In this document: positions 34,966 to 46,779 of the stretch, piece by piece
Layout of the letters: each line of letters opens with the position of its first letter
Position numbering within the stretch: the first letter of the stretch is position 1
DNA from: Liolophura sinensis
Taxonomy: Eukaryota > Mollusca > Polyplacophora > Chitonida > Chitonidae
DNA: 64,000 nt
Assembly (NCBI RefSeq): GCF_032854445.1
Contig: NC_088306.1
Span: 20,057,764-20,121,763, forward strand
Direction: 5' to 3'
Position numbers and translations under genes: made by a program
Notes under the pieces: generated by a model
The model's input: only the letters and a program-made list of their open reading frames with translations
Told to the model about the DNA's origin: nothing
Database searches by the model: none

Positions 34966-34969
34966 CGTC

Positions 34970-35955
34970 ACGTGACCAGGCGGCGCGCGCGCTTGCGCAC
35001 TGCGAGGACATGTCACATGACATGGGCGACTCGGTTCCCTCCGACGCCGACAAGTGATGTCGTTTACTCCAGACCACCTGATCTGCATATTTAAGAGTTT
35101 TTACACACACTGTCATATATATCCTACATCTATGAATTAGACCAACTGTTTCAAATCCCACCGACCTTATTAAATGTACCGTTCGCAACCCAGATCTCTC
35201 CAAGATTGCCGACATGTCAACCGGATGTTACAGTTGAATGCATAAATTACCGATCCTTGGGGACTGTTATGGCTATGTCTATAAGAAAATTAGTGAAACT
35301 ACCGTTCCTAACGTCACGTGATTCGTTCGGGCGCTCCCGACTGAGTCCGTTTCAGAGGAGAGTTTAGCAGACAGAGTTTTCTGGTGTACCCTTCCAGAAA
35401 AGCTGTAGTGCCCCGCCCCGTCACGGACGTACGACTCAGGAGCGCCTGCGCTGAAAAACGTTGAGGACTGCATAATTGTCAGATTGGTCTAAACAGGTTA
35501 ACTGTTTAACAGTAGGATTTTCTACTCAAATATTTCCTTGGGTTAGTATTTGGAACGTGGCATTTTCACATCGTGTTTGTTGACGATTAAGGTCATTTTT
35601 TGGGGGTTGTTCTTTTCTTAACTTAATATTTCTTTCGAGTTTGATTTTGATTCGCCATGTTTTCAAGGCTAAACAGAAGGTTCAGTTTGCTTTAAACCAG
35701 AGCTTGTATTGTTCAGTGTATCATACCCAACCTCACTGTACTCTTTTCTCATCGCCCTCTATTGATCCTAGTAATTACCTGTGAACACATGGCAGATTGT
35801 ACTTCCGTTTACACAGACCAGTAAAACAAGCGTATGAAAAACACTACGCAACTAATTTTGCAGAGAACACGACTCAAAGCATGTCCAAAGAATAAACCAG
35901 CGCATGTTGTTACACCACAACGTTCCATTACATATTCAAATTTAATAGAATTTAT
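34970..35955. other. Granin-like 3' flank
   Basis: Begins with a GC-rich part (34970-35060), then AT-rich. It probably includes the 3' UTR; no other gene seen. Confidence 0.4.
35169..35174 (+). terminator. Candidate polyadenylation signal (ATTAAA), granin-like gene
   Basis: This is the first common variant hexamer after the stop codon, about 200 nt downstream. Canonical AATAAA occurs further on at 35891 and 36903, so the true 3' end is uncertain. Confidence 0.3.
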
Positions 35956-35959
35956 ATAT

Positions 35960-36250
35960 ATATGAGATGAAATGAGAGCGGTTCTTTAGAACTGTGCATG
36001 AGAAAGGTTCTTTAGAACTGTGCATGAGAAAGGTTCTTTAGAACTGTGCATGAGAAAGGTTCTTTAGAAATGTACATGAGAACGGTTCTTTAGAACTGCA
36101 CTTTAGAACGGATCTTTAGAACTGTGCATGAGAAATGTTCTGTAGAACTGTACATGAGAACGGTTCTTGAGAACTGCACTTTAGAACGGCTCTTTAGAAC
36201 TGTGTGAACGGTTCCTTAGACTGTGCATGAGAAGGCTTCTTTAGAACTGT
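35960..36250. repeat. Minisatellite, unit about 27 bp, about 10 copies
   Basis: The unit is gaaaggttctttagaactgt plus gcatgag. Variants include a shorter gcacttt-linked type. Confidence 0.9.
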
Positions 36251-36259
36251 TGTATTTGA

Positions 36260-36985
36260 ACTGTCGTCTGGGTGTAATTTGATGCACTGTCTCCTTGCCG
36301 TTACATCGTGTATCAGGATCATACTGCGTGTGATCTGTAATCAGGAGACACCGGACAGTTTTGAAATCACCACCTGCTTTTGGCACGTCTAGTGTAATAT
36401 GTATACAGGATCGCAGTGAGCTCGAAATTAGAATGTTACAATGACAAAACAGTTTGTGTTTATGGATTTCAAGGCATATACGTGAGGGCAGTCACGTCAG
36501 CTCTCAGAGCAGGACATCTTTACCATCAGCCCAAAATTTACTCGAAACCTTTAAGGTCAAAAAAAACAATTCACCGACACCCTTTTAATTTTTATGTTTA
36601 ATGCGCGCCTTTGTAGATGATGTTTACAAAACAATGGTAATTCCCACCGCTCTTGGCCACCATTTTAACTAAGCGCCATATTCACTTCTGGATCAGATAC
36701 TGTTATTGTTATGGATCCTATATAGATGTATATTTTTGGCGGGACATGCGTGCAATATAACTGTTCCACGTCGTTGTTGTTGTTGTTGATACTGGTGAAG
36801 ACAGATCCCTCTCAGTGGCTCCAGAATATGTATTCTTTTTAAAAAATATCCTTCTTTATTTCTGTCATGCTTGACTGGTTCATTGCTTCTGTAGTTTTGA
36901 TCAATAAAAAATCGAATAATTTTTCGTTCAAGGCGTTTTGTTTGCTCTAGTTTTCATTTCCGGTCTATGGTTTGTAACGGTTTTG
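36260..36985. other. Intergenic, no feature seen
   Basis: A (gtt)n tract lies at 36771-36788. No gene supported. Confidence 0.4.
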
Positions 36986-36989
36986 CTTC

Positions 36990-37093
36990 AATATGGATTC
37001 CTCCGGGCCCTGCCTGCTTTCCTCCCACCATTATGCAGACTGCCGTCGTATAAGTGAAAATTCGGCGAGAAACACCAATCAAATAATCAAATA
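36990..37093 (+). mobile_element. SINE family A, 3' part
   Basis: The segment gattcctccgggccctgcct through caccaatcaaataatcaaat lacks the gatattcttgagtacg part. It directly abuts a full copy. Confidence 0.75.
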
Positions 37094-37378
37094 GGGGTCT
37101 CCGTGGCCGATAGGGTTAGCACACCAGTGTGGGGTAATGACTCAGAAGCCTTTCACCAATGAGGGTGCTGTGAGTTCAAGTCCAACTCATGTTGGCTTCC
37201 TCTCCGGCAGTACGCGGGAAGGTCTGTCAGCAGCCTGCGGATCGTCGTGGGTTTCCTCCGGACTCTGCCCGGTTTTTTTCTCCCATCATAATGCTAGTCG
37301 CCGTCGCATAAGTGAAACGTTCTTGAGTACGGCGTAAAACACCAAATAAATACATAAATAAATAAATAATCAAATAAA
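37094..37378 (+). mobile_element. SINE family A, full-length
   Basis: The head ggggtctccgtggccgatag, box B-like gagttcaagtcc, centre and a long (aaat)n tail are all present. Confidence 0.88.
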
Positions 37379-37379
37379 T

Positions 37380-38290
37380 ACTGCAATATGGCCGATATAG
37401 CATCATGCTCATTCACTTCTTATACAGACGCGTGAGGTAATAGTCAAAGTGTTTACATTGTAGTCAGCTGTAGCAGTTTTTGAATAGCACGGTTTCCCAT
37501 GAATTCACATTACTCTCTTGTTACACGAGTCATGCGTGATAATACGTAGATGAATTAGCTTTAAAACACACTGTCAGTAATGAAGCTTTATTAACTGAGT
37601 GAACTTTTCGTAGCCGAGCAGTTGGGGTGATTACCTTTCAAACGCTAGGACATATGAGTTGCGCGTTCAACCCCGGTCTTGCACATGGACTTTATGGATT
37701 TCCCCGCTCGCATTATTCTTGATTGTTTCCATGGATTAAACCACCTACCTTAAGCAAGTTCTTGACGAGCTTCCTCATTTGAGCCTTTATAGATTTGCAT
37801 GCTAGACTGATGACGGAATTTTTTCTTTAATGACCATAAGACTGGACAATCCGCTCCCCGGTAAAACCTGAAATTTACTGCCCAAGGTCTGTCCCTTATG
37901 TGCCCGCGGTTGTGAATCGTGCACTCTGTGATTATTACGGCATGTTATACTTATATAAAATACAAAATAATTAAGAATAAACACATCAAATGACAAGACA
38001 ACGATTTAAATTAGGTAATAAACAAGCTTCCATTAGCCGTCATACGCAGTGATATACAGGCTACCAACAGCATAATCACACAATAAAATGCTCTATAGTG
38101 GACTACATGGTTTTTGTGCAATAATTGAATGATTCATACACTAAGAGCCTGTATATAACCTTACAGACGCTTAAACGTTTTGATGTCGTTTTCGTAAGCA
38201 AAAGTTCATTCTTAGAAAAGACTGGTAAGCAACGCCATGTGCTTTATCACATCTCTATAAGCTCTTCTGAAATTTGTTGTGCAGATCTAA
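37380..38290. other. Intergenic with one tRNA-like segment
   Basis: The segment 37610-37690 has a box A-like tagccgagcagttgg and a box B-like gcgttcaaccccg, a likely SINE head of a third family. Nothing else supported. Confidence 0.35.
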
Positions 38291-38291
38291 T

Positions 38292-38530
38292 GCTGCTTCA
38301 CTAAGACGCCTTACCGAAGGCAAGGAAGCCGCATCGCCCGAGCCATTATACTGATGCGGGTCAACCAGTCGTTGAACTATCCCCTTCATGCTGAACGCCA
38401 AGCGAGGAAGTTACAACTTCCTATTTCAGGTCTTAGGTGTGACTCGACCCAGGATTGACCCCACCCAGGATTGACCCTGGATCTGCAGCTCCTGAAAGGG
38501 ACGCTCTACCAACTGTGCCAAACTTATCCC
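38292..38530 (-). mobile_element. SINE family B, 5' two-thirds
   Basis: Read in reverse it has the head (box B gggtcaatcctgg duplicated: ccaggattgacc occurs twice), gaagttgtaacttcctcgct and cttgccttcggtaaggcg. The 3' end is missing. Confidence 0.7.
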
Positions 38531-39719
38531 CCAGTCCAATTCTCCTATTAAGAAAAAACCTGACGGACCCGGTCAGTTTTGTCTAGGTTTCTAACAATAG
38601 CCGGAATACGGCCAGACTGCCAGCAACATTATAATCAGTCATTAGCCTGAAAGCAGCTCGGCACTGTCAAAACCACACCTGACCACCTAAAGGTGTCCTG
38701 AGGTAGAGAGGAAGTGATTTTAGATTTTCAAAAACAAATATCACTAGAGGCCACACATTATGATCAAAAGAGTAATGCTGAAACCATTAACGTTTATTTT
38801 GATCTATTTTGGTCTTTGTTTTATAGGGTTTTTTTTTTTTTGGATTGTCGTTTTTTTTGTGGTCCAACGTAAAACCGCAAGAATTGTTTCCTCTGCCTCA
38901 AGTAGAAGCTTACAAAGTAACTTCAGCATATTTAAGCCGTTAACAGCTTGAACCCCGTTATGCATAAAAATCACCATTCCCTGTTTCACCATAAGACAGC
39001 TTTGGGTTTCAGTATTAGCATTTCCTTGGTAAAAAAAGCTCATTGAATTTTCATCTAGTTGGATTTTCATTGTGTTCCAACAATATGACAAATCCAGATT
39101 GTATCAAGAAAAGCATATTTAAATTTACATAACCATTCATGTTGTCTTCGGTGTTATAAGCAACGAAAGGATGAGCCATTTTCACATACATGTTCCAAAA
39201 GATGTTACCGTTTTCCGTACTAGAAGGGAAATAACTCTTGCAAACTCTTGCTTTGCGAAGTGTTGTACCACGCCAAGAAATAAAAAATGCTTAATAACTG
39301 TTATCATTTGTATAGACAACATGTACACCAAACAGAATTTGAATTCAGGTCCAAAAAGTAAAACCATTTTTGTAATGGATTTAATGACTGGTAAAATAAA
39401 CTCATGGCACCACCATCTAGTTCAGCTAACAGCAATCTATAGAAATAATTAAATTATAATCACACAGTAATAAAGCAATACAGGAACACGCACAGGCTTT
39501 CCTATATCACTGAAAACTGTTGACCGCTTCTCTTTGTATGATTCCTTCCTGTGTTCGTACCTTATTTACTTTCTTAGTTCTTTGGTAATTTGTGTTAAAC
39601 GTCGCTTTGACAATTGGCCTTGTGATTATTGACCCGGAGCGTCCTTATTGGTTGACGGATGGTATACGAATGTCTCTTTTGACGCATAGATTTACAACAA
39701 AAAATCTACCTAGGCTACA
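38531..39719. other. Intergenic, no feature seen
   Basis: Frames at 38760-38951 and 39171-39452 have no recognisable domain. Confidence 0.4.
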
Positions 39720-40120
39720 ATAATATCGGGTGGGCATAAAAAAATGGGCCGTACTTTGACACCCAATATCTCCGAGACCCTCTTACGTCAGCTTCTAAAA
39801 TTTACACACTCAAAAGCCATCTTGTCCTAAGTATACAAATTTCAAGCAAATACAAGCAAACCAAATTTCAATTTCATCCTTAAGATTTCTGTTCATGGGA
39901 CCAAAATCAAAATAGTGTCAAAAACGCATGTTCCGGACATTTCAAAATGACGTTCTACCTTGTTTTACTTGAAAAGGTGGTCAATTGGTCCTCCATCTTT
40001 CCGGTAGACGGCGCGCAAACGTTTCTTCCATGAACTGATTGAGTCCCGAATCTCCTTAAGAGTAATTTTTTCAGCAGTCCTTGATGCGCGCGCTCTACTC
40101 ATGACACCTGACAGGTGATG
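39720..40120 (-). mobile_element. mariner/Tc1-like transposon fragment (transposase C-terminus)
   Basis: On the minus strand, 40114-39965 reads AEKITLKEIRDSISSWKKRL, then RAVYRKDGGPIDHLFK and a stop. Trp-x-x-R-L and the GG-x-I-x-x-L end resemble the C-terminus of mariner-like transposases. The 240 bp beyond the stop would hold the transposon end. The rest of the transposase was not found. Confidence 0.4.
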
Positions 40121-41457
40121 CAATGTGGGTCACCGGAACGTGCGTTTTTGAGGCTATGTTTTCATTTTAACCCTGTGTACAGGCTACTCAAGCTATGACC
40201 CTGAAAATTGGTCAGTATATTAACAAAATCATGCCATCTGAATTCTAAAAGTAGCAATTTGTAATAATTGCTAATATTTACAACACTTAAATTGGCTATT
40301 TCTAATAGCGTATTTGTTTCAAAAAGACATTAAAGGGCGTTTCATTTATACATGACCATGACTAATCCGCCAGTTGGAATGGTTGACATTAGCGTAATAC
40401 TACAAATTTGTTAATATGTGGAAATCATTTTGTAATGTCGCAATTTGTAACAACTGTATTTTAAAAGGTTTCTATATTTAGGAGCTCAGGTCAGTTTCTT
40501 CCACAATAACGCTGGCCGTCGTCGTATTAGAGAAATATTCTCGAGTGCTATATAAAACGACAATGAAGTAAATAAATATTTTATTATCAAGAGGACGTCA
40601 TCAATTTAGTCATTTGGGGCTGCTGAATACCCGTGGTAAACATCATAATCCTTAGAATTGGCCTTTAATTAGTAGCTAATGATGAATAATTATTAACTGT
40701 TTCAGCATATTCCATTGTGTCATAGCTTAGCGCCGTCGTTCCATCGCCTTGTACCATAGTATCAATTATCTTTTGACAATCACGACATTGCCAGTGATTT
40801 ATGGTTCTACAGCATTTTTCAACCTCGAAAACGTGACACACCTCCTCGTGATCCCCGTGCTATGCGCCGGTGTGTATTGTATTTTTTGCGCAGAGATTGG
40901 CACTGCGTGTGTTACACAAACGGGAGGATGTTAAGTGAACGACCCTGCATGGTACTCTCTCTCACCTGAATACTGTCCACCGCACGATGTAGTATGTCCA
41001 TGTTCTCCGGAGTGTTCATCCACACGTCCTGATTTTGTGACATATTTCTTCACTGTTTAAACTGTGTACCTATGATCTTTGTTCCTATTCACATGAGCTT
41101 CATCATGAGTTTTTACTTCAAATGTTTCCTTTTGCTATTTTCAACGTGCGACAACATGATACAACTAATAATGATTAGTAATGTAAATAATGAGGGTAGT
41201 TTAGATAATATCTGGTCAAATCTACTCTTCCGCAGTGACTCTGAAATGTGTAGATTTTGTCAGAGTGAGATTGTACATGACTCTTTTAAGGAGATTTTGA
41301 AACAATCTGTTTCAACCCCATTCAGCTAAATAGTGATGACGTTTCCCTTAACGTAACAGATGATAGTGTACATGAAATTATACAATGAAATAAACTAGCC
41401 ACTCACCAATCGAATTACTATACCATAACTATACCATAACTACTTTAATAACAAAAT
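40121..41457. other. Intergenic with a SINE tail
   Basis: Apart from a diverged family A tail (40495-40580, gctggccgtcgtcgtattag to gaagtaaataaat) I see no element or gene. Confidence 0.4.
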
Positions 41458-42330
41458 ATGGGAAAATCCAGAACAAGATACCTTATCTTTTTTTTAGATC
41501 TTAACGCCCGTAGTTTGAAAAAGAACTACATTGAAATTTTGGCTTTTATAGAGACGTTGCATCTGAATTTCTCCCTGATGGTCATATCAGCAATTTGGCT
41601 GGATCCAACAGCCCAGCAACTGTTTACAATTCCAGGCTATACGCCCGTTATTCTCTATGGCGACACCAGAAAAGGCGGATGCCTTGTTCTTTACATTAGA
41701 GCAAATATTACCGATCTAGCAGTGAGAGTTTATCTGTCAGGTATATTCAATGAATGTGAATCCCTCAACTAGCTTAACAGATAATGTATTCATGAATTTC
41801 CATGAGCAGAGTCGCCCATCTGGAATTATTCTATCTGATATCAGCGATCACTTCCCGACGTTTCGTGTTTTCAGCGATCACCTCCCGGGGTTTCGTGTTA
41901 TCAGCGATCACTTCCCGGTGTTTAGTGTTATCAGCGATCACTTCCCGGTGTTTCGTGATATCAGCGATCACTTCCCGGTGTTTCATATAAATAACATATC
42001 ACGGAAATATACCTCCGAACCCTCCACCTTTATATATGGGAAAATATCGGCTGAAAATAAGATGAAAATTGATGCCAAAATCCGTGAAACTGATTGGAGC
42101 GATGTTATAAATAACTCTGAACCAAGTCCAACCATCAATGCAATTCCCTGTTTTCTAAAATTCATGACGAGTGCTTTCCAGTAGTTAATGACAAAACAGT
42201 TGGCTTAACAATACTAAAGCCATGGATTACTCGCGGCATTCTTTGTTCAAGTAAAGAAAAAAATAGACGTTATGCCCAAGTAGATAACGATGACTGGTCA
42301 GAGACAAGCTAGGTTTGCATAATGTTAACG
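41458..42330 (+). pseudogene. CR1/L2-like LINE endonuclease fragment
   Basis: The frame gives LNARSLKKNYIEILAF, ISAIWLDPTAQQL, IPGYTPVI and KGGCLVLYIR, the usual start of a LINE endonuclease. After a frame change SGIILSDISDHFP follows, the Ser-Asp-His motif, then a 30-bp tandem expansion of it (41841-41990). The last recognisable part is KPWITRGILCSSKEKN (about 42220-42270). It ends near the inserted DIRS-like element. Confidence 0.7.
41841..41990 (+). repeat. 30-bp tandem repeat within LINE endonuclease, 5 copies
   Basis: Units start at 41841, 41871, 41901, 41931 and 41961, each opening TCAGCGATCACTTCCCGGTG or nearly so. The repeat is in frame and copies the catalytic codons SDHFP five times. 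Confidence 0.85.
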
Positions 42331-42408
42331 AAAAGGTAACCATAAATCAGAGGAGCTGAGGTTTAGGTCATTTATTATAAATGTGGAATATTTTGTTCAT
42401 AACGAAAA

Positions 42409-42482
42409 TTGGGGCATGATTAATACAGGTACACAGTACAACACACTTGTACAAAGTGGAATATGCCAACGTCATGCCCCAA
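42409..42482. repeat. Hairpin-forming inverted repeat at one end of the DIRS-like element
   Basis: TTGGGGCATGA at 42409-42419 is the exact reverse complement of TCATGCCCCAA at 42472-42482, with a 52-nt loop. The 12-bp terminal inverted repeat of the element overlaps the right arm. Confidence 0.6.
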
Positions 42483-43366
42483 AGGTTAAATATATAATTT
42501 CTTGAATAAATTGTAGAATTATGTAAAGGTGGTGGTGCAAAAAGGGCCACAGATGACAGTGAAACTGTTATCTCCCCACTCAGAGACTCTGACCAGGAAG
42601 AGAAAATAGGCCTAAATTAAACATATACGTAAGTGGATTTTATCTTTATATGAAATTAAGCTTAGACTATGAGAAGCGAGTGATCAAACTCACAATTAAG
42701 GGACAAAGAAAATGGGACCTCCGATGTCCTGGAGCAGTTCAATGCTGGCCTCCATAGACAGGAAGATGACGTTAATACACGCCATTAATAGGAGAATTTG
42801 TCATTAAGAATACTTCAAATGTAACAGATGATCATCAAACATCTAGCTCATTTTCACCGCGAAATGAGAGTTTGTTAAGGGTAAGTCAAGGAGCAGTTAA
42901 ATAATGGTCTCCAAGGCCATTAATCTATTAATCTATTCATTAATCTAGCCATCTATCTATATAAATCTATTCACGAATGGCATACGTTTAGAACAGTTAA
43001 GTACTGACTTCCAGCCTTAGAACTGAAGTCTATGCTGTTTGAACTGAGGCAGTTGAGGGACTCGCCATGTTTAAATTCCTAAACAAGAAAAATTTATCTA
43101 CAGATACCATTAAAAAAAATAGTAAACCAAGGAAGTGAGGACAACCTGTGAAGCAGTTAAATTCTGGCCTTCACGAAAATAGCATTTATTGATACAGTAA
43201 AAATATCTCATATAGACATGATTTGCGTCTAGAAAAAAAAGAAACCGACAAACAAGGAGCGGTCAAAAATGCGGGCCTCAGGGTATAGCATAATATGTGA
43301 TGACCTAATATGTGATGGTCTTATTTTATATTTCACTGACACATGTGAAATGGAGGCTAGAATATA

Positions 43367-44282
43367 TTAATTCGGATGTACTTTCGCAGTGCGTTTGACG
43401 TAACGACCAAACTTTCGTATAACAGCTTCCGGTATTCCCAGTGAAGTAGCTGTGCATGCAGCTCCGATTCTGAGGCTGCGTCCCCTATAGCGTTCTGGAC
43501 TAAGCCCAATAAATTCCAACGCAGTCTTTAAAGTGCTGGAAAAATAATTGTAAGACACATGGGAGCCGTTGTCAAGTTGAAATAAAGGGCCGAATGAGTG
43601 TCGGGAAATGTTTAAATACGTCTTAAGAAGATCCAACTTGGCAAATGACAGAATTTTGAGGAACTGGGAGATGTATATTTATAGGGTGTTTTTATTTATA
43701 GTATTTTATTTAATACTATATAATATTTCTAGTCACTGTTTTCATAATGGTACAACCGTAATGTAAGTGCAGACGGTTCCTTATGTGTAGTTTTATATTC
43801 AATGTGCCTAACTTATAAAATAGTGTCTCTTTTGTTGTTTTGAGTAACTCTAATTTCACCTATACGCAGGAAAGGATAAAAAGTTCTCCGTTTGCCTTAA
43901 ACAGAGATCTTAGAAAATAGGAAAGGAGAATATTATGCAAATTTCTTACCAGTTTTTCTAAAATAACCGGGTGTGACAGGTAGGCGGGTGTCGCAAGAGG
44001 GTTTAAGCCCTCTTGATCCTTTTAAATTTTTTTGACTAGGAAATGGCTTGTTGGGTCTTGCAGATTGTTCGTGCGATGCACGAAGCTAATGGTCGAAATA
44101 TTGGAACAGATGGTGTCAGCACTAAAATTCCTCAGAAAAAGGTAAGCTATGCACGTTGAAATTTTTGTCGGGGTGAAATGGAAAACTGGCTGATTGGGGG
44201 AATCAAGCCTGCTGGAAAAACATGAATTGGTATACCATTCTCCGATAGCTCTTTTGAGTGCTCTTTGCCAAAGAAGCTTCAA
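43367..44282 (-). pseudogene. DIRS-like tyrosine recombinase
   Basis: The N-terminal part (44282-44022) matches the core-binding helices (ISTISFVHRTNNLQDPT). After decayed sequence, the C-terminal part (43636-43367) reads SLRIGAACTATSLGIPEAVI and RKFGRYVKRTAKVHPN. The R-x-x-S-x-R-IGAA and GR-x-x-K blocks are those of DIRS recombinases; the terminal Tyr region is changed (KVHPN), so catalysis is unlikely. Confidence 0.7.
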
Positions 44283-44310
44283 CTGGTTTGTTGACTACAG
44301 CCTGAAACTC

Positions 44311-44703
44311 TTAGGCAGGAATATTCATAGACTGAAGTGCCAACCAAGGCGGTATGCGTCGGGCTTCCTGGAATTGGAAACGGGACAGTCGATCAGCTAC
44401 TTTTCCACTTATATGTTCATAGCGAAAAAAAATATTATATTTCAGAGTCATTAAAACTAGTCTCCGGACCAATTTCATTATGACTGGCGACCTGGACGAC
44501 ATGCTGTTAATTATCTCCACGACGGCAGAATTATCTGTCATGAATAAAATCCTGTGATTTTTCAGTTTTGGGCCCAATAATAGTGAATTTCGGAAATAGT
44601 TCCTTGTCTGTAAGTTGAAGGTGCCTAGTGTCTTCGTGCCACTGACCCGCAAACCACTGATTGCCCAGAACACCAGCAAAGCCACCATGCACATCTGCTG
44701 CAT
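44311..44703 (-). pseudogene. DIRS-like RNase H domain
   Basis: The frame holds ILFMTDNSAVVEIINSMSSR, LVRRLVLMTLKYNIFFRYEH and ISGKVADRLSRFQFQEAR. Asp in TDN, the His of EHI and the D-x-LSR end are the family's RNase H hallmarks. Confidence 0.75.
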
Positions 44704-44787
44704 CAGTGTAAGACGAATGTGATCTGACGATACCCAGATAGAAAACTAAAAACAAGATTTCCTATTAAAGTTATTCAGGAAATTTAG

Positions 44788-45778
44788 TCATCCTGACATG
44801 TCGGCTCTAGCCTCCTTACTTAAACGAACGTGATGATATGGTTTAGTAAGACCCAGTGATAGGTTTTGCATACAGCGGAGGAAAGCGCGCCCGGGAATAA
44901 TGACTAAGCAACAAAAGTTCAGATATCCCAGGAGAGATTGAAGTTCTAAAAGTGTCACCTTTATCCTAGATTTTAATTGTAAAAGCAAGTCACGTGCTTT
45001 GTTCAGTTTATCTTGCGGCAGACGAGCCTCCATCTTTTTGGAGTCTATTTCAATGCCATAGACTTAAATTACCGTAGTGGGCTGAACCGTTTTTGATTGT
45101 TTAATTGGAAACCCCTATGACATCACAGAGATAGAAGAATTCTGAAGATCTTGACTGCATTTCATGGAATATTTGGACCTACAAAACTGAAATCATCAAT
45201 CATATGTGATACTCCAATAGCCCTAAAATGTGTCTGCATTATCCTCTGCAAAGCTGAACCGAATGACTCATAGATCTTACAACGGTAAGAAGCGCCCATA
45301 GGTAGTGTAGCAATCATGATAGTAACCGTTGTTCCATCTAAAACAGCTTGTAGTCTTGTAGATAGACTGGGATGATGCGAAAGGCATCCTCTATATCAGC
45401 TTTTTGCCATGAGGCAGTGTCTGCCTTGGGGACAATAAAAGATTAATAACTGTTTCTATAGACTTTTAATTTACAACAGAAAATGCCTTAGGTATAAGTG
45501 AATTTACTGAGGCCGCCTCAGGACATGACAAATAATGGATGAGGCGATTTTTCCCTCTTCTTTTTAGGAATAACACCTAGAGGGGAACAGATTAAGTCCT
45601 TAACTGGGGGCGTAACAAAAGGGCCTTGTATCCTGCCCAGCAAATGCTCGTGTTGTAGCTTTGTGGTAACAATAGCTTGATGATCATTTGTCGGACGATG
45701 GTTGTATTTTGTGACCTTTATTATAGAAAGAGAGCCCCTGACACCTACGTGAAACCCAAATGAGAAGCCATCAATCAA
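44788..45778 (-). pseudogene. DIRS-like reverse transcriptase
   Basis: At 45778-45518 the frame has LLGRIQGPF and ICSPLGVIPKKK, the N-terminal RT signature of DIRS elements. Around 45370-45420, KADIEDAFRIIPVY can be read. At 45033-44788 MEARLPQDKL, LELQSLLGYLNF and PGRAFLRCM follow, the RT/RNase H connection. The middle part is split over several frames. Confidence 0.75.
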
Positions 45779-46082
45779 ATTATTGTTTCAGGTTCAGAAA
45801 ATGAGTTAGCTGATCTACCTTAACGGGTGTTGGAAGTTGAGGGTCTTGAGACCTTGAGGTTAAATTGAGAAAATGTGTTTTGATAAATACCTAAAGAATG
45901 ACGTTGGCAGAGTACACCGGCACCCGAATGTCCAAAACAAAGTATTTGTAGGTCATAAAAATTATGATAATAATAATAAATAAACTTATGACGCCACATG
46001 CACAAACAGCTGTATTAGTGGAAGGTATTCAAACCATTTGTAGAACTTATACGGCCTGGGTGTATGTGAGTATTAAAAAAAA

Positions 46083-46430
46083 GTACCATGAAAAAAAGTT
46101 TAATGATATCAAACAAAACATGGAAGGTGATGAATAATCTAATCAATCGAAAGCTCCATCAACATTTATAATCAATTTCGGGAAAATTACTGAGAGTGTT
46201 ATAGTAGAGGAAAAAAAGAGTGTATCACCTTACTTAGCAGCGGCTACATCCATAATCTGCACAATGCATGTTCAAATAACTTTTTCTTTCTTCCTACTTC
46301 TCCAAACGAAGTAATTAATATAATACAAATATAATCAAAAAATGAGGTGGCTGGATTAGACGATATTAAAATGTCGATTGTTAAATCCATCGCTGACTAT
46401 CCCTATCCCTACACAGTAACTTCACCACCG
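46083..46430 (+). pseudogene. CR1/L2-like LINE, start of RT domain (probable continuation of 41458-42330)
   Basis: Readable parts are KYHEKKFNDIKQNMEG, FFLPTSPNEVINII and EVAGLDDIKMSIVKSIADY. The last is the N-terminal RT block (S/A-G-x-D-x-I ... I-x-x-K) of CR1-type LINEs. In order and orientation it continues the endonuclease fragment left of the DIRS-like insertion. It is full of frameshifts and stops. Confidence 0.6.
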
Positions 46431-46779
46431 CATGGCAGTGGCAAAAAACTCGAATGTAGCCGTCGAACTGCGCACTTACACTTTTTCCCATAATAACACT
46501 AATTATGAAGAAAATGATCGCGTAAAAATATTGACCATTGACCTGCAGATACCAAAATTAAGATATCATCGAAATCTGACTTTTTTTCTTCCAAAAATGT
46601 TATATCTGCTAAATTCATACCCAGTCCTGGACAAACAGACATATCAACAGGTATTGACGTGAAAATATATAAGATTTTCATGAAAATGTATTGACAGAAT
46701 AGTTTTGGAGAATACAGAATAAATTACAAAATGATACGATCACTTATTTTAACATTTTAAGCAGTATGGGGAAACATGG

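Larger units (their letters stand above)
42350..45965 (-). mobile_element. DIRS-like tyrosine-recombinase retrotransposon, decayed
   Basis: On the minus strand the order is RT (45778 to 44788), RNase H (44703 to 44311) and tyrosine recombinase (44282 to 43367). No LTR or integrase was seen. An exact 12-bp inverted repeat (TGCCAACGTCAT) lies at 42464-42475 and, reversed, at 45898-45909, near the outer ends. Multiple frameshifts make it inactive. It sits where a plus-strand LINE is interrupted. The ends are approximate. Confidence 0.8.

Noticed and set aside
34730-35215. 161-codon minus-strand frame over the last granin-like exon
   Set aside because: Opposite the real exon; low-complexity Arg/His/Ser translation with no motif.
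37094-37170. Leucine-type tRNA gene
   Set aside because: A tRNA-like head continues directly into the SINE body; no complete cloverleaf visible.
41750-42184. 144-codon gene with SDHFP repeats
   Set aside because: It is a decayed LINE endonuclease with an internal tandem duplication.
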